A DNA stretch of 12,978 nucleotides from Acetobacteraceae bacterium (GTDB taxonomy: Bacteria; Pseudomonadota; Alphaproteobacteria; Zavarziniales; Zavarziniaceae). The stretch lies in contig CANCOY010000101.1 in the NCBI GenBank assembly GCA_947379865.1, forward strand, positions 1-12,978, given 5' to 3'. Made by a program: the position numbers and the translations under genes. Under the pieces are notes generated by a model that did not search any database, was not told where the DNA came from, and saw only the letters and a list, made by a program, of their open reading frames with translations. Positions 6,794 to 12,978 of this stretch are shown here, piece after piece; positions within the stretch are counted from its first letter, which is position 1, and the number at the start of each line of letters is the position of its first letter.

Positions 6794-8353
6794 ATGATGG
6801 CGCCCGACGACCAGACAGCCACCATCGCTTTCCTCTCTGATCCGGCAAGCCATGGCGGCCTGCCGGTGGAGCGGATCGAGACCCATTGCGCCATTGTCTT
6901 CCTGGTGGGCGCGCGGGCCCTGAAACTGAAGCGCGCCGTAACCTATGTGTTCCTGGATTTTGCCAGCCTGGCGGCCCGTCGGGCGGCCTGTGAGGCGGAA
7001 CTGGTGCTGAACCGCCGCACCGCACCCCAGATCTACCAACGCATCGCCTCGGTCACCCGCTCGCCCACGGGTCAGCTTGCCATCGAGGGCGAGGGCGAGG
7101 TGGTGGACTGGCTTGTGGTCATGGCCCGCTTCCCATCCGAGGGCCTGTTCGACCGTCGCGCCACCCGCGGGAGCCTTGGCCAGGCCGACATGAACGCTCT
7201 GGCCGACGCCATCGCCGATCTCCATGAGGTGGCCGCGCCTGTGACGACGCCCGTCAGCACCTTCGAGCGCGTGGTTGAGGGCAATATCAATGCCCTGCGC
7301 GCCTGGTCGGGGGAGCCCTTTGACCCCGCCGCCATCGAGGCCATGGCGGCAGCCCTGGGGCGGGCGTTCGAGGTGGCACGGCCCCTGCTTGAAGCGCGTG
7401 GTGCCGCCGGTTTTGTGCGTGCCGCCCATGGCGACCTGCACCTGGGCAATGTCTGCACCCTGGATGGCAGGCCGGTATTGTTTGATGCGCTGGAGTTTGA
7501 CCCGGCCCTTGCCCGCATCGACGTGCTTTATGACCTCGCCTTCCTGTTGATGGATCTATGGACACGGGGCTTCGAGAGCTTTGCCCATCAGGTGCTGGAG
7601 CGCTGGATTGCCCGCACCGGGGATGATGCAGGCCTTGCCCTGCTGCCCCTGTTCCTGGGGCTGCGGGCGGTGATCCGTGCCCATGTCGGTGCGGCGACGG
7701 CCCATACGGCCAGCCTTGGCAAGGCGGAAGCCGGTCTCATGCGGGCGCAGGCACTGGAGCGGTTGCACCACGCCCGCGCCTTTCTGGCCCCGCCGCCGCC
7801 GCGCCTTGTGGCCATCGGTGGCCTGTCGGGCACGGGCAAGACGACGCTGGCGCGCGCCCTGGCGCCGGGCCTCGGCGCACCACCTGGGGCCCGTCTGCTG
7901 CGCACCGACCTGATCCGCAAACGCCTTGCCGGTGTCGCCGAGACTGAGCGTCTGCCACCAGACTCCTATACACGCCATGCCAGTGACGCCGTCTACGAGC
8001 GCCTGTTTACCGAGGCCGAAGCAGCCCTCGCCCAGGGCCGGGCGGTGATCCTCGATGCGGTCTTTGCCCGAGGGGCGGAACGGGCGCGGGCGGTGGCACT
8101 GGCGCGGGAGATGGGCGTTGCCTTTGATGGCCTGTGGCTTGAGGCGCCGGTGGATGTGCTGACCGCCCGGGTGGCATCGCGTCTGGGGGATGCCTCTGAT
8201 GCCACCGTGGCAACCCTTGCGGCCCAGTTGCAGTATGATCCGGGTGCCATAGACTGGACACGCGTCGCGGCCGAGGGGTCGAGCCAGACCGTGGCGGCAC
8301 GGGCCGCCAATGCCCTTGGCCGGCGGCATATGAGCGAAAAACCCCGGGTCTGA
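6794..8353 (+). CDS. Two-domain protein: aminoglycoside-phosphotransferase-like kinase fused to P-loop ATPase/kinase
   Basis: This is a 519-residue cytoplasmic protein with two nucleotide-binding domains. The N-terminal part (about 25-330) is APH/choline-kinase-like. It has HGDLHLGNV (212-220), the Brenner-type catalytic loop, and LFDALEFD (229-236), the metal-binding counterpart of DFG. The C-terminal part (about 336-510) is a P-loop kinase-like domain with Walker A GGLSGTGKTTL (342-352), TDLIRKRL (371-378) and VILDAVF (418-424). This fusion is a known but poorly characterised bacterial family, usually annotated as an AAA-family or APH-family protein; the substrate is unknown. Nothing indicates antibiotic resistance. 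It follows the CDF gene with a 7-base gap, so it belongs to the pdxH operon. Two adjacent ATG codons (6794, 6797) could start it; the first is given. Confidence 0.88.
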   Translation: MMAPDDQTATIAFLSDPASHGGLPVERIETHCAIVFLVGARALKLKRAVTYVFLDFASLAARRAACEAELVLNRRTAPQIYQRIASVTRSPTGQLAIEGEGEVVDWLVVMARFPSEGLFDRRATRGSLGQADMNALADAIADLHEVAAPVTTPVSTFERVVEGNINALRAWSGEPFDPAAIEAMAAALGRAFEVARPLLEARGAAGFVRAAHGDLHLGNVCTLDGRPVLFDALEFDPALARIDVLYDLAFLLMDLWTRGFESFAHQVLERWIARTGDDAGLALLPLFLGLRAVIRAHVGAATAHTASLGKAEAGLMRAQALERLHHARAFLAPPPPRLVAIGGLSGTGKTTLARALAPGLGAPPGARLLRTDLIRKRLAGVAETERLPPDSYTRHASDAVYERLFTEAEAALAQGRAVILDAVFARGAERARAVALAREMGVAFDGLWLEAPVDVLTARVASRLGDASDATVATLAAQLQYDPGAIDWTRVAAEGSSQTVAARAANALGRRHMSEKPRV

Positions 8354-8401
8354 GGCAGCGCGTGCTGGCTCCCGAAGTCCGATTGCCGTAGAGTGTGACC
8401 C

Positions 8402-9145
8402 ATGCAAACGAACAAGGAACGCCGGACTCTTCTGCTCACCGGGGCAAGCCGGGGAATCGGCCACGCCACCGTGAAGCGCTTCTCCAGCGCTGGCTGGCGG
8501 GTCATCACCTGCTCGCGTCAGCCCTTCCCCGAGAACTGCCCCTGGGAAATGGGGCCCGAGGATCATGTGCAGGTCGATCTGGCCGATGCTGCCAGCCTGC
8601 CCCAGGCGATCGAGGACATGCGCCAGCGTCTCGATGGTGGCGAACTGCATGCCTTGGTGAACAACGCCGGGATCTCGCCCAAGGGACCTGGCGGCAGCCG
8701 GCTTAGCACCCTCAATACCGAACAGGACGTCTGGATGCGCGTCTTCCAGGTGAACTTCATGGCGCCGGTGATGATCGCCCGCGGCCTCAAGGAAGAACTG
8801 CGGCGGGCGCAGGGGTCGGTGGTGAACGTCACCTCCATCGCGGGCAGCCGCGTGCATCCCTTTGCCGGTTCAGCCTATGCCACGTCAAAGGCGGCGCTGT
8901 CGTCCCTCACGCGCGAGATGGCGGCCGATTTCGGGCCGCTTGGCATCCGGGTGAATGCCATTGCACCGGGCGAGATCGACACCTCGATCCTGTCACCCGG
9001 CACCGAGAAGCTGGTGGAAGAAATTCCCCTGCGCCGCCTCGGCTCACCGGAAGAAGTGGCCAAGACGATCTATTTCCTCTGCACCGAACAGTCGAGCTAT
9101 GTGACGGGTGCCGAGATCCACATCAACGGCGGCCAGCACGTCTGA
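8402..9145 (+). CDS. SDR family NAD(P)-dependent oxidoreductase
   Basis: This is a 247-residue classical short-chain dehydrogenase/reductase. The cofactor motif TGASRGIG is at 13-20, NNAG at 87-90 and the structural Asn118 in VNFM. The catalytic Ser145, Tyr159 and Lys163 lie in NVTSIAGS and AYATSK. Residues 184-194 (VNAIAPGEIDT) and the C-terminal YVTGAEIHINGGQ are typical. Arg17 in the glycine motif and CSRQ at 37-40 lean toward NADPH, as Ser-Arg after beta-2 often does. The substrate is unknown; the overall form is like FabG-type carbonyl reductases, but it is not the housekeeping FabG context. It lies 48 bases after the kinase fusion on the same strand and may be read through from that operon or have its own promoter. 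No strong Shine-Dalgarno precedes the ATG. Confidence 0.94.
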   Translation: MQTNKERRTLLLTGASRGIGHATVKRFSSAGWRVITCSRQPFPENCPWEMGPEDHVQVDLADAASLPQAIEDMRQRLDGGELHALVNNAGISPKGPGGSRLSTLNTEQDVWMRVFQVNFMAPVMIARGLKEELRRAQGSVVNVTSIAGSRVHPFAGSAYATSKAALSSLTREMAADFGPLGIRVNAIAPGEIDTSILSPGTEKLVEEIPLRRLGSPEEVAKTIYFLCTEQSSYVTGAEIHINGGQHV

Positions 9146-9161
9146 CGTCTCCACGGGCCGC

Positions 9162-9197
9162 CTTTGGGGCATGCGGCATCTGCCACATGCCCCGAAG
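9162..9197. terminator. Hairpin between convergent SDR and aminotransferase genes
   Basis: CTTTGGGGCATG (9162-9173) pairs with CATGCCCCGAAG (9186-9197), giving 12 pairs with one G-U on the plus strand. Inside, after one mismatch, GGC pairs with GCC around a 4-base loop. It lies in the 54-base gap between two genes that end toward each other, so it probably serves as a terminator for both. No T-run follows on either strand. Confidence 0.65.
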
Positions 9198-9199
9198 CA

Positions 9200-10588
9200 T
9201 CAGACGGCGCGCAGGTTCTCGCGGTGAACCCAGGCCTCGGTATCGTCCAGCGCCTTTGAGAACCGGTCAAACATCTCCGTGATTTCACCCTCCGATATGA
9301 TCAGCGGCGGGCAGAAGGCAATGCTGTCGCCAATGGCGCGCAGGATCAGGCCATGTTCCTGGGCAAAGTTGACCAGGGTCGGCCCCACGGCGCGGGTGGG
9401 ATCAAAGCTGCGCTTGGTCTTCTTGTCGGCCACCAGTTCCACGGCGCCGATCAGGCCCACGCCGCGCGCCTCGCCAATCAGCGGGTGATCGGCAAAGGCG
9501 TGCAGACGGCGCTGGAAGGCGGGCATCACGTCGCGCACATGGCCCAGCACATTGCGGCGTTCCATCAGTTCCAGCGTCTTGACCGCCACCGCCGCGCAGG
9601 CCGGATGGCCAGAATAGGTATAGCCGTGGGCAAAGGTGCCGATCTTGCGGCTCTGGTCTTCCAGAGCCTGATAGATGGCCTCGTCAAAGACACAGGCGGC
9701 GATGGGCAGATAGGCCGAGGAGAGGGCCTTTGCCACCGACATGGAGTTCGGGTGCATGCCAAAAGTCTCGGCGCCGAACATGTTGCCCGTGCGGGCAAAA
9801 CCGCAGATCACCTCGTCGTCGATGAACAGCACATCATATTTGGCCAGCACCGCCTGCACCTTCTCGAAATAGGTGGCGGGTGGCAGCAGCACGCCGCCGG
9901 CGCCCATGAGCGGCTCGGCGATGAAGGCGGCCACGGTATCCGGGCCTTCTTCCAGGATCTTCTGTTCCAGCGTGTCGGCCATGCGCGTGGCAAAGGCCTC
10001 CTCGCTCTCGCCCGCCTCGCCGAAGCGATAGAAATGCGGGCAGGCTGTATGGGTGATGCCGGCAATGGGCAGATCGAAATCGCGGTGGTTGTTGGGCAGG
10101 CCGGTGAGGCTGGCCGAGGCCACCGTCACGCCGTGATAGCCCTTCACGCGGCTGATGATCTTCTTCTTGTGTGGCCGGCCCAGGGCATTGTTGTAATACC
10201 AGATCAGCTTGACCTGGGTGTCGTTCGCCTCGGAGCCGGAATTGGTGAAGAACACCTTCGAGGCCGGAAACGGCATCAGGGCCTTGAGCTTTTCCGCCAG
10301 TTCGATGGAGGGTTCCGTCGATTTGCCGGTGAAGCCGTGATAGTAGGGCAGTTTGCGCATCTGCTCCACGGCGGCCTCGACGAGTTCCTCCTCGCCAAAG
10401 CCGAAGGACGTGCACCACAGGCCCGCCATCCCCTCGATATACTCCCGGCCGCCATCGTCATAGACGTGGATGCCCTTGCCGCGAGACAGGATCAGCGGCC
10501 CCTTCACCGCATGGGTGGCGAGGTTGGTATAGGGGTGCACCAGATGCGCGATGTCGCGGGCTGCTGCGGAATTGCCGATGGGGGCCAT
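9200..10588 (-). CDS. Class III (omega) aminotransferase, PLP-dependent
   Basis: This is a 462-residue fold-type I aminotransferase that moves an amino group from an amine or non-alpha amino acid to a keto acceptor such as pyruvate. Motifs, numbered from the 10588 start: GMAGLWCTSFG (53-63), LPYYHGF (80-86), NSGSEAND (116-123, phosphate binding), YHG (151-153, ring stacking), and FIDDEVICGFARTG (255-268) with Asp258 for the pyridine nitrogen. SVAKALSSAYLPI follows with Lys287 as the Schiff-base lysine. The closest pattern is the putrescine/beta-alanine/aromatic-amine:pyruvate transaminase group; the exact substrate cannot be read. The frame is open from 10624, but AGGAG lies 7 bases before the ATG at 10588 and a good promoter lies just upstream. 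The 10588 start is therefore chosen. Confidence 0.95.
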   Translation of the reverse strand: MAPIGNSAAARDIAHLVHPYTNLATHAVKGPLILSRGKGIHVYDDGGREYIEGMAGLWCTSFGFGEEELVEAAVEQMRKLPYYHGFTGKSTEPSIELAEKLKALMPFPASKVFFTNSGSEANDTQVKLIWYYNNALGRPHKKKIISRVKGYHGVTVASASLTGLPNNHRDFDLPIAGITHTACPHFYRFGEAGESEEAFATRMADTLEQKILEEGPDTVAAFIAEPLMGAGGVLLPPATYFEKVQAVLAKYDVLFIDDEVICGFARTGNMFGAETFGMHPNSMSVAKALSSAYLPIAACVFDEAIYQALEDQSRKIGTFAHGYTYSGHPACAAVAVKTLELMERRNVLGHVRDVMPAFQRRLHAFADHPLIGEARGVGLIGAVELVADKKTKRSFDPTRAVGPTLVNFAQEHGLILRAIGDSIAFCPPLIISEGEITEMFDRFSKALDDTEAWVHRENLRAV

Positions 10589-10622
10589 GAAAGCGCTCCT
10601 GCTGGGGCCGTGTCGTTGTTCC

Positions 10623-10652
10623 ATTGAAGCCGGTTGTGCGGGGACAAGTCAA
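10623..10652 (-). promoter_or_regulatory. Promoter of the aminotransferase gene
   Basis: On the minus strand, TTGACT (10652-10647) and TTCAAT (10628-10623) are separated by 18 bases. The first matches the sigma-70 -35 consensus at 5 of 6 positions and the second the -10 at 4 of 6. Transcription would start near 10616, about 28 bases before the ATG at 10588, leaving room for the AGGAG ribosome-binding site. It would place the alternative ATG at 10624 outside the transcript. Confidence 0.55.
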
Positions 10653-10677
10653 AGCCGGCCTGTCAGGAACCTGCAGT

Positions 10678-11595
10678 TTATTTTCCCAATGCTTGGACGC
10701 GGGACTGGGCTTGGGCTTGGGCATGGGCATGGGCGCGGCGCAGGCTTTCGCTGGTCAGGCCGCTGCCATCAGCCTTCCAGCCGGGCGGCCCCCAGATGGC
10801 GCCAAGGGCAGCGCGCAGGCTGCGGGCGCGGGCCAGGTCGCGGAACAGGCTTCGCCATTCGTGAAAGGCAATCACCAGGGGATTGAAGGTATTCAGGTTG
10901 CGTACCACGCCATAGCGGCAGGGATCGGCCGGGTTCTCGGCAGCAAAGGTGCCGAACAGCCGGTCCCAGATGATCAGGACACCGGCATAGTTACGGTCGA
11001 GATAATCCGCATTGGTCGCATGATGCACGCGGTGGTGTGACGGCGTGTTGAAGATCGCCTCGATGGGCGCTGGCAGGCGATCCACCGCCTCGGTATGGAT
11101 CCAGAACTGGTAGACAAGGCTCAACCCCATCTGGAAGACGATCAGCGCAGGCGGGAAGCCCAGCAGCGCCAGCGGCAACCAACACAGCCACGAGCCCGAG
11201 ACGAACCCCGTCCAGGTCTGTCGAAGGGCGGTGGACAGATTATAATGCTGCGAGGTGTGGTGGTTCACATGGGCGCACCACCACAGGCGCCGTTCATGGC
11301 TGAGGCGGTGGAACCAGTAATAGCAGAGGTCCTCAAGCGGCATGATCAGCACAAAGGCCCACCACTGAAAGCCGATGTCGAACAGCCGCACCGAATGCGC
11401 CAGTTCCAGCGCCGCATAAAAGGCGGCGGCGGCGGGCAGGCTTACCACCAGATTGCCAAAGCCCATCATCAGGCTGGCGGCGCTGTCGCGCGCTTCATAG
11501 GAGGCATTGCGCCTTAGCCGGCTCCAGATCACCTCGATGAGGATCGCAAGGGCAAACAGGGGAACGGCGAGGCGGACAGGATCGGGTAAGGTCAT
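10678..11595 (-). CDS. Sterol desaturase/fatty acid hydroxylase superfamily protein, alkylglycerol monooxygenase-like
   Basis: This is a 305-residue integral membrane di-iron enzyme candidate. Hydrophobic segments lie near residues 8-24, 40-66, 76-94, 134-165 and possibly 204-212. The histidine clusters are complete: HRLSH (His96, His100), HVNHH (His109, 112, 113), HTEAV (His167) and SHHRVHH (His187, 188, 191, 192). The stretches YNLSTALRQ (118-126), YQFWIHTE (162-169), NTPSHHRVHH (183-192) and NYAGVLIIWDRLFGTF (202-217) closely resemble TMEM195/AGMO, the pterin-dependent ether-lipid-cleaving enzyme. An oxygenase acting on a lipid is therefore likely; the substrate is inferred only. The frame is open to 11904, but the upstream part is antisense to the GNAT gene and lacks family features, so ATG 11595 is chosen. 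No clear Shine-Dalgarno precedes it. The last residues form a low-complexity His-Ala/Gln-Ala tail. Confidence 0.92.
   Translation of the reverse strand: MTLPDPVRLAVPLFALAILIEVIWSRLRRNASYEARDSAASLMMGFGNLVVSLPAAAAFYAALELAHSVRLFDIGFQWWAFVLIMPLEDLCYYWFHRLSHERRLWWCAHVNHHTSQHYNLSTALRQTWTGFVSGSWLCWLPLALLGFPPALIVFQMGLSLVYQFWIHTEAVDRLPAPIEAIFNTPSHHRVHHATNADYLDRNYAGVLIIWDRLFGTFAAENPADPCRYGVVRNLNTFNPLVIAFHEWRSLFRDLARARSLRAALGAIWGPPGWKADGSGLTSESLRRAHAHAQAQAQSRVQALGK
10706..10735. repeat. Hexanucleotide tandem repeat, five units
   Basis: TGGGCT occurs twice, TGGGCA twice and TGGGCG once, head to tail over 30 bases. The array lies within the last 20 codons of the AGMO-like gene and encodes the alternating Ala-His-Ala-Gln tail on the minus strand. 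A change in unit number would not shift the reading frame. Confidence 0.9.
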
Positions 11596-11601
11596 TGAGG
11601 G

Positions 11602-11630
11602 CTTTTCATCCCGGTGCCATCCGGTGTCAA
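11602..11630 (-). promoter_or_regulatory. Possible promoter of the AGMO-like gene
   Basis: The minus strand carries a perfect TTGACA (11630-11625). Seventeen bases downstream is GAAAAG (11607-11602), a poor -10 element. If used, transcription would begin at or within a base or two of the ATG at 11595, giving a leaderless mRNA. This fits the missing Shine-Dalgarno, but the -10 is weak. Confidence 0.3.
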
Positions 11631-11659
11631 GTTGCCGGCGTGAAAGAGTGGAGAGGCGC

Positions 11660-12607
11660 ATGGCATTCCTGAAGCGCGCAGCTGTGCCCATACGCCATGG
11701 CCTGCGGCAGATCGGGTTGGGGCGCGTGCCGTTCATCCGTGCTTTTGGACCAAGTCCTGATGGGCTTGCCGCCTTGCTGGAGAGCGGGTTTCCCGGCACG
11801 GCCCAGCGCCTTGCTGCGGCGGGCAGCTGGGGTGTGGACTGGCACCGGGCGGCCACCAGTTTCATTGTGCCCGGGCCAGGTGGGCCGCTTGCCCATGCAG
11901 GCATGCTGCCCTTGCCGGTGACAATCCATGGCGCGGTGCATGAGGTTGGCTATATCCATGCCGTCTGCACCCGGCCCGACCGGCGTGGCGGTGGCCTTGC
12001 CCGGGCCGTGATCGAGGCGGCCTTGCGGGCGAGCGACCGCCGGCACAAGACCCAGATCCTGCTGACCAACGATCCCGTTCTGTATTCCCGTTTTGGCTTC
12101 CGCACTGTGCCAGAACATGTGGTGCGTCTCGTGCTGGACCAGCCGACCGGCGGTCGTACCGGGCTGGCCGAGCGCCTGCTGGCGACCGTGCGGGGGCACC
12201 CAAGGCTGCTGGCCCAGATCCTTGGAGGGCGGCTGCCGGTTTCCAGGGAGCTGGGCGTGGGGCCAGAGCGGCCCCTCTATACCCTCAATGAATGCCTCTC
12301 ACCCCTGTGGTGGCTGCCTGATCTTGGCGTCGTCGTATCGTGGGAACTGGAGAACGGGGTCCTTGCCCTTTACGACGTGGCGGGGCCTGTGCTGCCCGAT
12401 CTCGACACCCTGTTGCGCCATGCCCCCGGGCCGGTTTCAGAGGTGGTCTTTCACTTCTCGCCCGACCGCTTCCTCAAGGACGGGCAGGCGGGCGGTCTGG
12501 CTGGGACCGCTTATGCTGTACCTGTCGGGCCGGGTCCCGTGCTGATGGCGCGGGGGCCGTTCACCCGCGCCGACGCCCTGGTCATGCTGCCCCGGCCCTG
12601 GCGCTGA
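11660..12607 (+). CDS. GNAT family N-acetyltransferase with C-terminal extension
   Basis: This is a 315-residue cytoplasmic acyl-CoA-dependent transferase candidate. The acetyl-CoA-binding core is at about 95-150: VGYIHAVCTRPDRRGGGLAR (97-116), with the R-x-x-G-x-A-like loop RRGGGLA at 108-114, then QILLTNDPVLYSRFGF (132-147), with Tyr142 at the usual catalytic/acyl-CoA position. Residues 155-315 form a second region without a motif I recognise, as in several two-domain GNAT proteins (single-domain GNATs are about 150-180 residues). The substrate is unknown. The frame opens at 11507, but the ATG at 11660 has GGAG six bases upstream and the protein similarity begins there. It is divergent from the AGMO-like gene (64-base gap) and overlaps the next minus-strand gene by 26 bases at its end. 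Confidence 0.88.
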   Translation: MAFLKRAAVPIRHGLRQIGLGRVPFIRAFGPSPDGLAALLESGFPGTAQRLAAAGSWGVDWHRAATSFIVPGPGGPLAHAGMLPLPVTIHGAVHEVGYIHAVCTRPDRRGGGLARAVIEAALRASDRRHKTQILLTNDPVLYSRFGFRTVPEHVVRLVLDQPTGGRTGLAERLLATVRGHPRLLAQILGGRLPVSRELGVGPERPLYTLNECLSPLWWLPDLGVVVSWELENGVLALYDVAGPVLPDLDTLLRHAPGPVSEVVFHFSPDRFLKDGQAGGLAGTAYAVPVGPGPVLMARGPFTRADALVMLPRPWR

Positions 12608-12978
12608 CGGGCTGCAGGCGGGCGGCGAGGGTGGCGGCATCCACCCCGTCTGCGGGCGTGAAGCTGAGGCGCGGTTGCAGGGGGTCGCGGGTGACAAGCT
12701 CAAGGCTGCCCCCCGATGCCACCACCTCAGCAAGCTCGGCCAAGCCGATCAGGCGGGTGGAAATGCGGTCGCCAAAGGCGGTGACAAGGCCAATCTGCCC
12801 GCCATCCACCAGCGCCCGGGCCTCCAGCGCCAGACACAGGCGCCGGTCGGCTGCGAGAAAGATCTCGGCAGGCTGGAAGCCCGGCCAGTCGGCGCCAAGG
12901 CGCAGACGCGCGTCGGAGGCATCGGCGATCACGGCATCACGCCGGCCGATCACCAGCCAGACGATTGCGATGATCAGG
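12582..12978 (-). CDS. Membrane-anchored protein of unknown function (N-terminus cut off by window edge)
   Basis: The frame is open from the right edge to a TGA at 12582-12584, giving at least 131 residues; no credible start is inside the window. The visible part begins with a hydrophobic run, LIIAIVWLVIG, followed by two arginines. This suggests an N-terminal transmembrane anchor with the rest on the cytoplasmic side by the positive-inside rule. The remainder (about 120 residues) is soluble, alternating short strands and helices (PAEIFLAADRRLCLALEAR, then GQIGLVTAFGDRISTRL). I do not recognise the family. A GTG at 12953 could in principle start translation but would cut the hydrophobic segment away. 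It ends inside the end of the GNAT gene by 26 bases. Confidence 0.7.
   Translation of the reverse strand, partial: LIIAIVWLVIGRRDAVIADASDARLRLGADWPGFQPAEIFLAADRRLCLALEARALVDGGQIGLVTAFGDRISTRLIGLAELAEVVASGGSLELVTRDPLQPRLSFTPADGVDAATLAARLQPVSARAGAA

Noticed and set aside
8246..8256. Further copy of the operator core, GTCTATGGC on the minus strand
   Set aside because: It lies inside the kinase-fusion gene and lacks the ATAG-N7-CTAT dyad, so it is probably a chance match.
6794..8353. Aminoglycoside resistance gene
   Set aside because: The APH-like fold is shared by many small-molecule kinases. The fusion to a P-loop domain and the housekeeping operon do not suggest resistance.
11596..11904. N-terminal extension of the AGMO-like protein from 11904
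   Set aside because: These codons are antisense to the GNAT gene, rich in Arg and Pro with no family similarity, and the TTGACA element lies within them.
1..12978. Mobile element, CRISPR array, tRNA or rRNA
   Set aside because: No transposase, integrase, regularly spaced repeats, target duplications or tRNA-like cloverleaf were seen by eye on either strand, though a covariance search would be more sensitive for small RNAs.

Overview
The window reads as high-GC chromosomal DNA from an alphaproteobacterium, perhaps a Rhodospirillales-like lineage. This is inferred from base composition, codon use and the fabI-aroC pair lying divergent from pdxH. It is densely packed, with no rRNA, tRNA, CRISPR array, insertion sequence or phage gene that I can see. 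Both ends cut through genes.

Left region (1-2530): a truncated isopenicillin-N-synthase-like 2-oxoglutarate/Fe(II) oxygenase, a LysR-type regulator, and a divergent gene for a 258-residue protein that resembles the HRI1/lipocalin-like family. Upstream of both the oxygenase and the HRI1-like gene, in the same orientation relative to each, lies a nearly identical 45-bp block (35 of 45 positions match, without gaps). Each copy contains a perfect ATAG-N7-CTAT dyad, the classic LysR box. This makes a small regulon of oxygenase, HRI1-like protein and regulator very likely. It is the most interesting part of the window.

Middle region (2513-5836): core metabolism. fabI (enoyl-ACP reductase) and aroC (chorismate synthase) form a minus-strand operon. 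Upstream, on the same strand, lies a glycine-zipper lipoprotein. A shared AT-rich promoter region separates it from pdxH (pyridoxine/pyridoxamine 5'-phosphate oxidase).

Operon pdxH - CDF transporter - APH/P-loop kinase fusion (5210-8353): three plus-strand genes joined by a 4-bp overlap and a 7-bp gap, followed after 48 bp by an SDR oxidoreductase. The SDR converges on a class III aminotransferase, with a strong hairpin between them.

Right region (10678-12978): an AGMO-like sterol-desaturase/fatty-acid-hydroxylase family membrane protein with a hexanucleotide-repeat-encoded tail. Divergent from it is a two-domain GNAT acetyltransferase, whose end overlaps a membrane-anchored protein of unknown function that runs off the window. 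Intergenic gaps are all short; the longest is about 174 bp, so no stretch over 300 bases lacks a gene.
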